The position numbers and the translations under genes were made by a program. A stretch of 64,000 nucleotides of DNA from an uncultured Monoglobus sp. GTDB lineage: Bacteria > Bacillota > Clostridia > Monoglobales > Monoglobaceae. How positions within the stretch are numbered: position 1 is the stretch's first letter; every line of letters starts with the position of its first letter. The stretch lies in NCBI GenBank assembly GCA_947585115.1, contig CANPWW010000003.1, forward strand, positions 1 to 64,000. The letters run 5' to 3'. This document shows positions 25,696 through 33,991 of this stretch, in pieces. The notes under the pieces were generated by a model, which was not told where the DNA came from, searched no databases, and saw only the letters and a list, made by a program, of their open reading frames with translations.

Positions 25696-25746
25696 TTAAG
25701 AAAATAACGGCAATAAATTGAATTTGATTGCACAGGAGGTTTTATT

Positions 25747-26415
25747 ATGGCAGATGAAAACAAGACCGTAAAAGAGCAGGAGGCCCAGAAGAGCGGCAGC
25801 GTCAACATCTCAAACGATGTTGTCTCGATTGTGGCTTCTCTCGCGGCGGGCAGCGTCAAGGGCGTGTCGGGCATGGTGAGTTCCATGTCGGGCGGCATAG
25901 CCGAGCTGCTTGGCAAAAAGAATATGTCAAAGGGCGTCAAGGTGAGCGTCAGCGACAAAGACGTGACCCTCAATCTCTCGATCATCGTCGAGTACGGCGC
26001 GAAGATCCCCGACGTCGCGTGGGAGATCCAGGAAAAGGTAAAGAGCGAGGTCGAGGCAATGACCGGTCTTAACGTTGTCGCGGTCAACGTCAGCGTCGAG
26101 GGCGTTAACGTGCCCAAAAACGACGCGGGCAAAATCCCCGCGAAGCCCGTAAAGAGCGAAACGGACAGCGATCCCGCGGCTCAGATCAAGGAAACGGCGG
26201 AAGACGCGGTGGAGATAATCGCCGAAAAGGCGGAGGAGATCGCCGAGAAAGCCGAGGAAAAGGTCGAGGAGCTGATAAGCAAGGCCAAGGACGCGGCGGA
26301 CAAAGCCGAGGATATCGCCGAAAATATTGTCGATGAGGCGGCCGAGGAAGCCCGGGACGTTGTTATGGAGATCACCGAGCCCGAGGAACCCGCTGATGAG
26401 CCGGAGGCCGAATAG
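25747..26415 (+). CDS. Asp23/Gls24 family protein with Glu/Lys/Ala-rich tail
   Basis: The first 120 residues form an Asp23/Gls24 domain (GSVNISNDVVSIVASLAAGSVKGVSGM, then VTLNLSIIVEYGAKIPDVAWEIQEKVKSEVE and VVAVNVSVEGV), as in YqhY, which is linked to control of fatty acid synthesis in Bacillus. The remaining 100 residues are an unusual tail with repeated AEKAEE / KAEDIAE units, likely a long charged helix or coiled coil. Total length of 222 residues exceeds the usual 130-150. The gene sits before nusB as in many Firmicutes. An AGGAGG site precedes the ATG. Confidence 0.88.
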   Translation: MADENKTVKEQEAQKSGSVNISNDVVSIVASLAAGSVKGVSGMVSSMSGGIAELLGKKNMSKGVKVSVSDKDVTLNLSIIVEYGAKIPDVAWEIQEKVKSEVEAMTGLNVVAVNVSVEGVNVPKNDAGKIPAKPVKSETDSDPAAQIKETAEDAVEIIAEKAEEIAEKAEEKVEELISKAKDAADKAEDIAENIVDEAAEEARDVVMEITEPEEPADEPEAE

Positions 26416-26427
26416 AGCGGGGTTGAT

Positions 26428-26826
26428 TTGACAAAAAATATGGACAGAAGAAAAGCGAGAGAACACGCGTTCACAATGATTTTTCAGTATAAATTCCGCC
26501 CGGATGACATAGGGGAGATCCTCGCGGATTTCCTTGAGGAAAACGATCCCGCGAATCAGAGAGAATATATCGAGGGCGCCGTGCGCGGAACTGTTGAAAA
26601 CATTGAGGCGATCGACAAAAAAATATCGGAATATTCCAAAGGCTGGAGCGTTGACCGTATAAACGCCGTCAGCCTGGCGGCGCTGCGCCTTGGCGCTTAT
26701 GAGCTGCTGTTCTGCGATGATATTCCGAATCCGGTGGCGGCAAACGAGGCGGTCAATCTGACCCGAAAGTTCGCGGGTCCCGAGACGGTGGACTTCGTCA
26801 ACGGAATACTCGGCAATATGAAATAG
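26428..26826 (+). CDS. nusB: Transcription antitermination factor NusB
   Basis: NusB binds boxA RNA with NusE and is needed for rRNA antitermination. The 132-residue helical product shows RRKAREHAFTMIFQYKF, WSVDRINAVSLAALRLGAYELLF, IPNPVAANEAVNLTRKF and the closing FVNGILGN, all family signatures. The TTG at 26428 is taken as the start because GGGG lies six bases upstream; the ATG at 26440 is four codons later and has no site. It is followed by xseA after 27 bases. Confidence 0.94.
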   Translation: MTKNMDRRKAREHAFTMIFQYKFRPDDIGEILADFLEENDPANQREYIEGAVRGTVENIEAIDKKISEYSKGWSVDRINAVSLAALRLGAYELLFCDDIPNPVAANEAVNLTRKFAGPETVDFVNGILGNMK

Positions 26827-26853
26827 ACGGCGGAAAACAGGGGAAAGTCATAA

Positions 26854-28077
26854 ATGAATTATAAGCGCGAACCTATGACCGTGACCCAGGTCAATCTGTA
26901 TATTAAGCAGGTGCTGGGACGGGACGATATTTTAAAAAACATACTTGTAAAGGGTGAGATCTCAAACTTCAAGGCTCACTCTTCGGGTCATTTGTATTTG
27001 TCGCTGAAAGACGAGAGCGGAGTTATGCGCGCCGTTATGTTCAGAAGCGCGGCTACAAGGCTCGATTTCAGGCCCGCCAACGGTATGAAGGTGATAGCCC
27101 GCGGCAGGATCGGAGTGTACGAGCGAGACGGCCAGTATCAGTTATACATAGAGCATATGGAGCAGGATGGAATAGGCGCCCTACACATCGCTTTTGAGAA
27201 ACTCAAGAAAAAGCTGGACGAGGAAGGCCTGTTTTCGCCGAGCCATAAAAAGCCGCTGCCAAAGTATCCCAAGCGGATAGGCGTTGTGACCGCGCCCACC
27301 GGAGCGGCGATAAAGGATATAATGAACGTTCTGACCCGCCGTTTTTCGTATTCAGACGTGGTGCTCTACCCGGTGCTGGTGCAGGGTAAAGATTCGGCGC
27401 GCAGCATAGTCGAGGCGATAGAGTATTTTAACGCGTCCGACTCGGTCGACGTGCTGATAGTCGGCAGAGGCGGAGGCTCGATAGAGGACCTGTGGTCGTT
27501 CAACGAGGAGATCGTGGCGCGCGCCGTGTATAACAGTCATATTCCCATTGTTTCGGCGGTGGGGCACGAGATAGATTTCACGATAGCGGATTTTGTCGCC
27601 GATCTCAGGGCGCCCACACCGAGCGCCGCGGCTGAGCTTGTCGTTCCGTCGCAGGCCGAGCTCCGCGAAAAGTTCAACAACGTTTACGCGCGCCTTTATT
27701 CCTGCGCTAACCGAATAGTGGAGCGGGGCAGGCTGCAGCTCAAAGTAAGCGCCGAAAGCGCGGCGCTCAAAAATCCTATGGCTATGATAGACAACAGCCG
27801 CATATATCTGGACTCTTTGAGCAGGACCATGGACGGCGCGTACAAAAACATCATGGGCGACAAGCGGCGCAGCTTAGCGGTCACGGCCTCAAAGCTCGAC
27901 GCGCTGAGCCCTCTGGGAGCACTGAGCCGCGGATTTTCTCTGACAAGAGACGAGAGCGGAGCGGTTGTGAAAAGCGCGAAGAGGTTAAACAAAGGCGATA
28001 AGATCAGCGTGACGCTCAGTGACGGAACCGCCCGCGCCACGGTTGATAACATAGAATTTGAGGAGAATCATGGATAA
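26854..28077 (+). CDS. xseA: Exodeoxyribonuclease VII large subunit
   Basis: XseA with XseB forms exonuclease VII, which degrades single-stranded DNA. The 407-residue product has the N-terminal OB fold (MTVTQVNLYIKQVLGRDDIL, GEISNFKAHSSGHLYLSLKDE, residues 5-100), the catalytic core (RIGVVTAPTGAAIKDIMNVL, VLIVGRGGGSIEDLWSFNEE, VSAVGHEIDFTIADFVADLRAPTPSAAAE) and a coiled C-terminal region with LSRGFSLTR. The stop overlaps the xseB start by eight bases. Confidence 0.97.
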   Translation: MNYKREPMTVTQVNLYIKQVLGRDDILKNILVKGEISNFKAHSSGHLYLSLKDESGVMRAVMFRSAATRLDFRPANGMKVIARGRIGVYERDGQYQLYIEHMEQDGIGALHIAFEKLKKKLDEEGLFSPSHKKPLPKYPKRIGVVTAPTGAAIKDIMNVLTRRFSYSDVVLYPVLVQGKDSARSIVEAIEYFNASDSVDVLIVGRGGGSIEDLWSFNEEIVARAVYNSHIPIVSAVGHEIDFTIADFVADLRAPTPSAAAELVVPSQAELREKFNNVYARLYSCANRIVERGRLQLKVSAESAALKNPMAMIDNSRIYLDSLSRTMDGAYKNIMGDKRRSLAVTASKLDALSPLGALSRGFSLTRDESGAVVKSAKRLNKGDKISVTLSDGTARATVDNIEFEENHG

Positions 28078-28309
28078 CACAAAAGATCTATTTGAAAAAA
28101 ATTTAAAAGAGCTGGAGGGCGTCGTAAAGACGCTTGACGGCGGAGATGTGACTCTCGACCAAATGCTGGAGTTGTTCGAGCGCGGCATTGAGCTTACCAA
28201 GCAGTGCACAAACGCGCTTGACTCGGCCGAGCAGAAAATAAACATACTTATGAAAAACAGAGAGACGGGCGAGATAGTCGAGCGGCCCTTTGTCGTCACC
28301 GGTGAGTAG
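28070..28309 (+). CDS. xseB: Exodeoxyribonuclease VII small subunit
   Basis: A 79-residue helical subunit of exonuclease VII. The pattern FEKNLKELEGVVKTLDGGDVTLDQMLELFERGIELTKQC is the family core. The ATG at 28070 lies within the end of xseA and follows AGGAGAATC; the codon at 28058 is upstream of this site and is not used. The C-terminal tail (VERPFVVTGE) is longer than in E. coli. It is followed directly by ispA. Confidence 0.95.
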   Translation: MDNTKDLFEKNLKELEGVVKTLDGGDVTLDQMLELFERGIELTKQCTNALDSAEQKINILMKNRETGEIVERPFVVTGE

Positions 28310-28310
28310 T

Positions 28311-29234
28311 ATGCTGCGCGTTTCAAACAATTTAAAAGATTTTGATAGTACTTTAAAAAGCATTGTCGGCGCGGTGAACGAAAAGCTTAAAAGCATCGCG
28401 GACGTGCCCGACGCGCCCGAGGCGGCGGTGTACGAGGCGATGAGATACAGTCTGTTGGCGGGAGGCAAGCGCCTTCGGCCGGTTTTGACCGTCGCGGCGG
28501 CGGCGATGCTCGGCGGAGACACCGGCGACGCGCTGACGGCGGGCTGCGCTCTTGAGTGCGTTCACACATACTCGCTGATACACGACGACCTGCCCTGCAT
28601 GGACAACGACGATCTAAGGCGCGGCAAGCCCACCTGCCACAAGGTTTTCCCTGAGAACATCGCGCTTTTGGCGGGCGACGGGCTTTTAAACCGCGCCTTT
28701 GAAATTCTGTCCGACATGTCTGAATTTAAGTCGATAAGCGAAAAGACCGCGCTGCGGCTCATTAAGCTGCTGTCCGCGGCGTCGGGCGCAAACGGAATGA
28801 TAGGCGGCCAGGTTATCGACCTTATGAGTGAAAACAAGCCCGGCGTGCCCGAGAAGCTGCTGCTCAGAATGCACGAAAAAAAGACCGGAGCCATGATCGA
28901 GGCTGCCGCGCTTATGGGTGCCGCCGTGTCGGGCGCACCGGAGGATTCCGCCGAATACTCGGCGGTCGGCCGTTTCGCGGGAAACTTAGGTCTGGCGTTT
29001 CAGATACAGGACGATATTCTGGACGTTACGGGAAACGAGGCCGTTCTGGGCAAGCCGATAGGGAGCGACGAGCAGGAGGGCAAAACCACGTTTGTCACGC
29101 TGCTGGGCATAGACGGCGCGGAAAAGCGGCAAAACGAGTATACCCGCGCGGCGGTTAAGGCGCTCGATATTTTCGGCGAAAAGGCCGCGTTCCTAAAAGA
29201 ATTGGCGCGGCGGCTGGTTTCCAGAGACAATTAG
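28311..29234 (+). CDS. ispA: Polyprenyl (farnesyl/geranyl) diphosphate synthase
   Basis: IspA condenses isopentenyl diphosphate with allylic diphosphates, probably to C15. The 307-residue product has the two Asp-rich motifs: DDLPCMDNDDLRRG near residue 90-103 and DDILDVTG near residue 232. GGKRLRPVL at the start and KTTFVTLLG late are further signatures. The ATG at 28311 is two bases after the xseB stop; a GTG at 28302 overlapping xseB is also possible. Instead of dxs, a divergent PAP2 gene follows. Confidence 0.95.
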   Translation: MLRVSNNLKDFDSTLKSIVGAVNEKLKSIADVPDAPEAAVYEAMRYSLLAGGKRLRPVLTVAAAAMLGGDTGDALTAGCALECVHTYSLIHDDLPCMDNDDLRRGKPTCHKVFPENIALLAGDGLLNRAFEILSDMSEFKSISEKTALRLIKLLSAASGANGMIGGQVIDLMSENKPGVPEKLLLRMHEKKTGAMIEAAALMGAAVSGAPEDSAEYSAVGRFAGNLGLAFQIQDDILDVTGNEAVLGKPIGSDEQEGKTTFVTLLGIDGAEKRQNEYTRAAVKALDIFGEKAAFLKELARRLVSRDN

Positions 29235-29252
29235 CTGACGAGGCGTAAATAT

Positions 29253-29726
29253 ATGAGAGTAATTCACGAATTTCTTGACAACCAAATATTTTTTATCGTG
29301 CTTTTCGCGTGGCTGACGTCGTGCGTCCTGAAAGGCCTGATCGAGATATGCAGAACGCGGCGCATAGATTGGGGCAGATTTTTCGGCCCCGGCGGAATGC
29401 CCTCGTCCCACTCGACGATCGTTTCCAGCCTCGCCGCCTGCGTCGGCATCTATGAGGGATTCGACTCGCCGCTGTTTGTGGTCTGCTGCGCGTTGGCGCT
29501 TATCGTTATGTATGACGCGTCGGGAGTGCGCCGCGCCGCGGGCGAGCACGCCAAGATAATAAATATAATAGTTGAGGCCTGGGAGGAGGCTTGGGAGAGT
29601 AAAAATCCGTTCCTGAGCGACGAAAAGCTCAAAGAAATTTTGGGCCACACTCCCCTTCAGGTAGCCGCCGGCGCTGTCTTAGGCGTAGTTTTCTCAATAA
29701 TCGCCTGCGCGATTGCGGGAGCATAA
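29253..29726 (+). CDS. Divergent PAP2 family membrane protein (YuiD/DUF212)
   Basis: A 157-residue membrane protein of the divergent PAP2 family. It shows the motifs KGLIEICRTRRIDW, GGMPSSHSTIVSSLA (residues 48-62, with the phosphatase-like SSHS) and YDASGVRRAAGEHA (near residue 88-101), plus about three hydrophobic segments. Some members are thought to be lipid phosphatases, but activity is not established. It follows ispA by 18 bases, so a link to prenyl-phosphate handling is possible by context only. Confidence 0.9.
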   Translation: MRVIHEFLDNQIFFIVLFAWLTSCVLKGLIEICRTRRIDWGRFFGPGGMPSSHSTIVSSLAACVGIYEGFDSPLFVVCCALALIVMYDASGVRRAAGEHAKIINIIVEAWEEAWESKNPFLSDEKLKEILGHTPLQVAAGAVLGVVFSIIACAIAGA

Positions 29727-29739
29727 TTTAATTTTTGTA

Positions 29740-29768
29740 TTGACAACGTAAACCGTATGTAGTATAAT
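29740..29768 (+). promoter_or_regulatory. Promoter of the toxin-antitoxin pair
   Basis: Consensus TTGACA and TATAAT with a 17-base spacer, 29 bases before the antitoxin ATG. The spacer contains ACGTAAACCGTATGT, a possible operator half-site arrangement for autoregulation. Confidence 0.85.
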
Positions 29769-29797
29769 ATTATCAAAACAATGAAAGGGGTTTTATT

Positions 29798-30079
29798 ATG
29801 GCTACAACACCGACTCAGATACGCGTTGAGGAAAACACAAAAAAGATCGCCGTTGAGCTGCTAGAGGGCCTCGGGCTGAATCTGTCCGACGCGGTGAATA
29901 TGTTCCTGCGTCAGGTGGTTTTGCAGAGGGGCCTCCCGTTTGAGGTAAAGTATCCCGAGTATAAAGACGAAGTGCTGGAGGCAATGGCCGAGGCCCAAAA
30001 AATCAGCCGCGACCCGAGCGTTAAGGCATACAGCGATGTTAATCAGATGTTCAGGGAGATATTAGAGGATGAAGCTTAA
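29798..30079 (+). CDS. RelB/DinJ family antitoxin
   Basis: A 93-residue antitoxin. The first half is a ribbon-helix-helix DNA-binding region typical of the RelB/DinJ family (TQIRVEENTKKIAVELLEGLGLNLSDAVNMFLRQVVLQRGLPFEV), and the rest is an acidic helical toxin-binding segment. Such proteins neutralise the toxin and repress their own promoter. An AAGGGG site precedes the ATG. It overlaps the toxin gene by 11 bases. Confidence 0.92.
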   Translation: MATTPTQIRVEENTKKIAVELLEGLGLNLSDAVNMFLRQVVLQRGLPFEVKYPEYKDEVLEAMAEAQKISRDPSVKAYSDVNQMFREILEDEA

Positions 30080-30350
30080 CGTAAAATACACAAGCCGATT
30101 TAAAAAAGGCCTAAAGCTGGCGGTTAAAAGAGGCCTTGACATATCGCTGCTCGAGAATGTTGTCGTTAAGATACAAAACCGTGTTCCTTTGGACGAAAAA
30201 TGCAGGGACCACGCCTTGAGCGGAGATTATGCGGGCTACAGAGAGTGTCATATTCAGCCGGATTGGCTTTTGATTTATTTGATCGAAGATGATATTTTGA
30301 CGCTTACTCTGGTTGAAACAGGCACGCACGCGGATTTATTCAAGAAATAA
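30069..30350 (+). CDS. YafQ-type mRNA interferase toxin
   Basis: A 93-residue basic protein of the RelE/YafQ family, which cleaves mRNA on the ribosome. The sequence pattern TSRFKKGLKLAVKRGLD, then LSGDYAGYRECHIQPDWLLIYLIEDDILTLTLVETGTHADLF, matches the YafQ branch, including the conserved C-terminal His (GTHADLF) thought to act in catalysis. The ATG lies within the antitoxin gene after AGAGG. The thrS T-box promoter starts nine bases after its stop. Confidence 0.92.
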   Translation: MKLNVKYTSRFKKGLKLAVKRGLDISLLENVVVKIQNRVPLDEKCRDHALSGDYAGYRECHIQPDWLLIYLIEDDILTLTLVETGTHADLFKK

Positions 30351-30358
30351 AAAATATA

Positions 30359-30387
30359 TTGACAAAACCAAAAAACCGTGTTATTAT
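30359..30387 (+). promoter_or_regulatory. Promoter of the thrS T-box leader
   Basis: TTGACA and TATTAT with a 17-base spacer, directly after the toxin stop. Confidence 0.8.
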
Positions 30388-30394
30388 TCTAAAA

Positions 30395-30648
30395 GAGCGA
30401 TGAACGAGACAGTAGCACACCGTAAAAGCTCAAAGAGAGGAAGCGCCGCGGGCTGAGAGCGCTTCCGTGCGGACGGCGTGTGAACACCACTCGGGAGCTG
30501 CGCGCTGAAAGATCATTCGACTAAGCGCTGCCGTCCGTCCGCGACAAGGACATAATAAGAGACAGCGAAAGCTGTAATTAGGGTGGAACCGTGCGTAAAA
30601 TTATGCACCCCTAAGGCTCGGATATTTCCGCGCTTTAGGGTGTTTTTG
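30395..30648 (+). promoter_or_regulatory. T-box riboswitch controlling thrS
   Basis: The T-box sequence AGGGTGGAACCGTGCG is at 30580..30595. Stem I runs from about 30397 to 30540 and contains GGCTGAGAG and the specifier region GTGAACACCAC; the likely specifier is ACC (30486..30488), a threonine codon. The competing terminator is CACCCCTAAG / CTTTAGGGTG with TTTTT (30606..30647). Uncharged tRNA-Thr should favour antitermination and raise ThrRS production. Confidence 0.95.
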
Positions 30649-30683
30649 CTTTTTAAATAAATTAAACGAAAGGATCTTTAAAA

Positions 30684-32429
30684 ATGGATGAACAACTGCA
30701 AACATTAAGACACTCGGCGTCGCACGTGATGGCGCAGGCGATAAAGCGCCTGTGGCCGGACGTCAAGCTGGCGATCGGCCCCGCTATCGACAACGGATTT
30801 TACTATGACTTCGACACCGAGCACACATTCACAAATGACGATCTTGAGAAGATCGAGGCCGAGATGAAAAAGATCGCCAAGGAAAACCTCAAGATCGAGC
30901 GTTTCGAGTTGCCCCGCGACGAGGCTCTCGAGCTGATGAAGGATGAGCCCTACAAGATCGAGCTTATCAACGACCTGCCCGAGGGCGAGACGATCTCGTT
31001 CTACAAGCAGGGCGAGTTCACCGACCTGTGTGCGGGTCCGCACGTGAACTACACCGGAAAGGTGAAGGCCGTGAAGCTGCTCAGCGCCACGGGCGCGTAC
31101 TGGCGCGGCGACGAGAAGAACAAGATGCTGCAGCGCATCTACGGCACGGCGTTTAAAAACAAGACCGAGCTCAACGAGTACCTTGAGCAGATGGAGGAAG
31201 CCAGAAAGCGCGACCACAACAAGTTGGGCCGCGAGCTTGAGCTGTTCACTACCGTCGATTATATCGGCCAGGGACTGCCGATCATGCTGCCCAAGGGCGC
31301 GAGAGTTATCCAGCTTCTGCAAAGGTTCGTGGAGGACGAGGAGCAGAAGCGCGGATGGCAGCTGACAAAAACTCCGCTCATGGCAAAGAGCGACCTCTAC
31401 AAGATATCCGGACATTGGGATCATTACAAAGAGGGCATGTTTGTTCTGGGCGACGAGGAAAAGGACAAGGAGGTTTACGCGCTGCGTCCCATGACTTGTC
31501 CGTTCCAGTATCAGGCGTTTTTGAACCGCGGCCGCTCGTACCGCGACCTGCCTATGCGCCTCAACGAGACGTCAACATTGTTCAGAAACGAGTCGTCGGG
31601 CGAGATGCACGGCCTTATCAGAGTGCGCCAGTTCACGATCTCCGAGGGACACCTGATGTGCACCCCCGAACAGCTTGAGGACGAGTTCAAGGGCTGTCTG
31701 GAGCTGTGCAACTTCATGCTTGAGACCCTGGGACTTGATGAGGACGTTTCATACAGATTCTCGCAATGGGACCCGAACGACCGCGAAAAGTACATCGGCA
31801 CTCCCGAGCAGTGGGACGAGGCGCAGGGCGTCATGAAGAACATTCTGGACGATCTCAAGATTCCCTATGTTATCGGGATAGGCGAGGCGGCGTTCTACGG
31901 TCCGAAGCTGGACATTCAGATAAAGAACGTGTTCGGCAAGGAAGACACGCTTATCACGATCCAGATAGACCAGATGCTGGCCGAGAAGTTCGGCATGGAG
32001 TATGTGGACAAGGACGGCACCAAGAAGAACCCCTATATAATCCACAGGACATCGATCGGCTGCTACGAGAGAACGCTGGCGCTGCTTATCGAGAAGTACG
32101 CGGGCGCGTTCCCCACATGGCTGGCTCCGGTACAGGTAAAGGTCCTGCCCATTTCCGACAAGTATATGGAGTACGCCGAGAGCGTAAAGGCGGAGCTTGA
32201 CAAGTACGGTATCAGAAACGAGCTCGACACCAGAAAAGAGAAGATAGGCTACAAGATCAGAGAGGCGCGTCTGGAGCGCGTGCCGTATATTCTGGTCGTG
32301 GGCGAGAAAGAGCAGGAAGAAAAGGCTGTTTCGGTCCGCGACAGAAAGAACGGCGACATCGGCTCAATGCCAATGAGCGATTTCATGGCGCTTATTCTGG
32401 ATAAAATAGCCTCAAAAGCCAAAGACTAA
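30684..32429 (+). CDS. thrS: Threonyl-tRNA synthetase, form without TGS domain
   Basis: ThrRS charges tRNA-Thr. The 581-residue product begins with the editing domain (HSASHVMAQAIKRLWPDVKLAIGPAI near residue 10, DLCAGPHV near residue 115). The class II catalytic core follows (MTCPFQYQAF; motif 2 FRNESSGEMHGLIRVRQFT; motif 3 GCYERTLALLIE) and then the C-terminal anticodon-binding domain. The usual N-terminal TGS domain of about 60 residues is missing. The upstream DNA is the T-box terminator, not coding, so this is not a frameshift. AAAGGA precedes the ATG. Confidence 0.96.
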   Translation: MDEQLQTLRHSASHVMAQAIKRLWPDVKLAIGPAIDNGFYYDFDTEHTFTNDDLEKIEAEMKKIAKENLKIERFELPRDEALELMKDEPYKIELINDLPEGETISFYKQGEFTDLCAGPHVNYTGKVKAVKLLSATGAYWRGDEKNKMLQRIYGTAFKNKTELNEYLEQMEEARKRDHNKLGRELELFTTVDYIGQGLPIMLPKGARVIQLLQRFVEDEEQKRGWQLTKTPLMAKSDLYKISGHWDHYKEGMFVLGDEEKDKEVYALRPMTCPFQYQAFLNRGRSYRDLPMRLNETSTLFRNESSGEMHGLIRVRQFTISEGHLMCTPEQLEDEFKGCLELCNFMLETLGLDEDVSYRFSQWDPNDREKYIGTPEQWDEAQGVMKNILDDLKIPYVIGIGEAAFYGPKLDIQIKNVFGKEDTLITIQIDQMLAEKFGMEYVDKDGTKKNPYIIHRTSIGCYERTLALLIEKYAGAFPTWLAPVQVKVLPISDKYMEYAESVKAELDKYGIRNELDTRKEKIGYKIREARLERVPYILVVGEKEQEEKAVSVRDRKNGDIGSMPMSDFMALILDKIASKAKD

Positions 32430-32477
32430 TTTTGCCTCGCAGACAATAGTTTGCGGTGACGCGTGAATCGCCGCGCT

Positions 32478-32502
32478 TGTAGGGGCGGATATTATCCGCC
32501 CG
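32478..32502 (+). repeat. REP-like palindrome, copy in the thrS-DUF362 spacer
   Basis: Same sequence as 141..165: TGTAG followed by the GGGCGGATATTATCCGCCC core. It stands 18 bases before the ribosome-binding region of the next gene. Confidence 0.9.
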
Positions 32503-32536
32503 CTCAATTTTAAAAATATAATATTGAGGTGATAAT

Positions 32537-33418
32537 ATGCAAAAATCAAAAGTTTATTTCACAGACAAAATAACTCCCGAGGCCGTGATCGAGATGTACA
32601 AGGTCTTAAACCGTGAGCTGCCCGGAAAAGTTGCGGTCAAGCTCCACTCGGGCGAGAAGGGCAATCAGAATTATCTGCGCCCCGAGTTCCTGCGCCCGAT
32701 GATAGAGTTTGTAGGCGGCACGGTAGTTGAGTGCAACACCGCCTACGACGGCGAGCGCAACTACACCGACAAGCATATAAAGCTCATCGAGGAGCACGGC
32801 TGGTCAAAGTATTTCAATGTCGACCTGATGGACGCCGAGGGCCCCGACCTCAGTCTAAAGGTTCAAAACGGCAAGGTCCTCAAAGAAAATCTTGTTGGCA
32901 AGAACATCACAAACTACGACTCGATGCTGGTGCTGTCCCACTTCAAGGGCCATCCGGCGGGCGGCTACGGCGGAGCGCTGAAACAGCTCTCGATCGGCTG
33001 CGCCTCAACCGTGGGCAAGTGTCTTATCCATTCGGGCGGCACGATAACCGACCAGAACATAGTCTGGGACCACATGGCCGAGCAGGACATATTCTGCGAG
33101 TCCATGGCGGACGCCGCTATGACCGTCCATGAGATGTTCGGCGATAAGATCGCGTATGTCAACATGATGTGCAATCTTTCTGTTGACTGCGACTGCTGCG
33201 CGGTGGCCGAGGATCCGTGCATGGCGGACATCGGAATCCTGTCGTCCCTCGATCCCGTTGCTCTCGACAAGGCGTGCATGGATCTGATCTACTCATCAAA
33301 TGACCCCGGCCGCGACCACTTTATTGAGCGCGTCGAGTCGCTCCACGGCTCCCACACGATAGACGCCGCCGCCGACCTCGGCTTCGGCACAAAAGAATAT
33401 GAGCTTATAAAAATGTAA
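32537..33418 (+). CDS. DUF362 family protein
   Basis: A 293-residue protein of the DUF362 family, whose members often carry iron-sulfur clusters and have no settled role. The core is visible in VAVKLHSGEKGNQNYLRPEFLRP near residue 34, VECNTAYDGERN, VLSHFKGHPAGGYGGALKQLSIGCAS and the Cys-rich VDCDCCAVAEDPCMADIG near residue 217-233. The typical C-terminal ferredoxin domain of longer members is absent, so only a few Cys remain. TGAGGTGATAAT precedes the ATG. It is a single gene with a terminator just after. Confidence 0.88.
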   Translation: MQKSKVYFTDKITPEAVIEMYKVLNRELPGKVAVKLHSGEKGNQNYLRPEFLRPMIEFVGGTVVECNTAYDGERNYTDKHIKLIEEHGWSKYFNVDLMDAEGPDLSLKVQNGKVLKENLVGKNITNYDSMLVLSHFKGHPAGGYGGALKQLSIGCASTVGKCLIHSGGTITDQNIVWDHMAEQDIFCESMADAAMTVHEMFGDKIAYVNMMCNLSVDCDCCAVAEDPCMADIGILSSLDPVALDKACMDLIYSSNDPGRDHFIERVESLHGSHTIDAAADLGFGTKEYELIKM

Positions 33419-33424
33419 ATCCAA

Positions 33425-33456
33425 ACATCCCCCAAAATCGGGGGATGTCTTTTCTT
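33425..33456. terminator. Intrinsic terminator between DUF362 gene and spoVT
   Basis: ACATCCCCC / GGGGGATGT hairpin with CTTTTCTT; it serves the plus-strand gene and lies at the end of convergent spoVT. Confidence 0.88.
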
Positions 33457-33991
33457 ATTCAAGGGCTTTGCTCAAAAATCCGGCGGCGGTCTCGGCCAGC
33501 TTTTGCTCTACCTCGTTCATGCTCTTTTCGGGCTCGGCGATAAATATTACCGTTCCCACGGGGTCTCCGTCATGTACGATCGGGGCCACAACTCCGGCCT
33601 TGTACTTGTCGTTGTCGTCGATTATCTTGATGCTGCCGCCCTCGTCGGTCGAGCAGAACAGTGATTTTTTCTCCATTATGCGCTCGACCTCGCCCGATAC
33701 GCGCTTTTCCTTAAGCTCGCGCTTGCCCGTGCCGCTGGCGGCTATAACGCTGTCCTTATCTGTTATGCAGGTCAAAAGTCCGGTCGACTTGTTGAGCGTG
33801 TCGGCGTACTGAAGCGCGAACTCGCCCAGTTCGCCGATCGGCGAGTATTTTTTAAATATCACCGCGCCGTCACTTTCGGTAAATATTTCCAGCGGATCGC
33901 CTTCATGGATCCGTAAAGTCCTTCTTATCTCTTTCGGTATTACTATTCTGCCCAGGTCATCTATTCTTCTGACAATTCCTGTTGCTTTCAT
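33455..33991 (-). CDS. spoVT: Stage V sporulation protein T
   Basis: SpoVT is a late forespore transcription factor acting on sigma-G genes. The 178-residue product has an N-terminal AbrB-like swapped-hairpin DNA-binding domain (MKATGIVRRIDDLGRIVIPKEIRRTLRI, residues 1-50) and a C-terminal GAF-like domain (about residues 55-178). This two-domain form and length distinguish SpoVT from AbrB. AAAGGAGCGATAATATAT precedes the ATG. The 290-base AT-rich spacer to divergent trkA should hold its promoter, but I could not assign a sigma-G site with confidence. Confidence 0.95.
   Translation of the reverse strand: MKATGIVRRIDDLGRIVIPKEIRRTLRIHEGDPLEIFTESDGAVIFKKYSPIGELGEFALQYADTLNKSTGLLTCITDKDSVIAASGTGKRELKEKRVSGEVERIMEKKSLFCSTDEGGSIKIIDDNDKYKAGVVAPIVHDGDPVGTVIFIAEPEKSMNEVEQKLAETAAGFLSKALE

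Noticed and set aside
30600-30684. Hidden TGS domain or frameshift upstream of thrS
   Set aside because: The upstream bases are the T-box terminator in all respects; no TGS-like codons in any frame.
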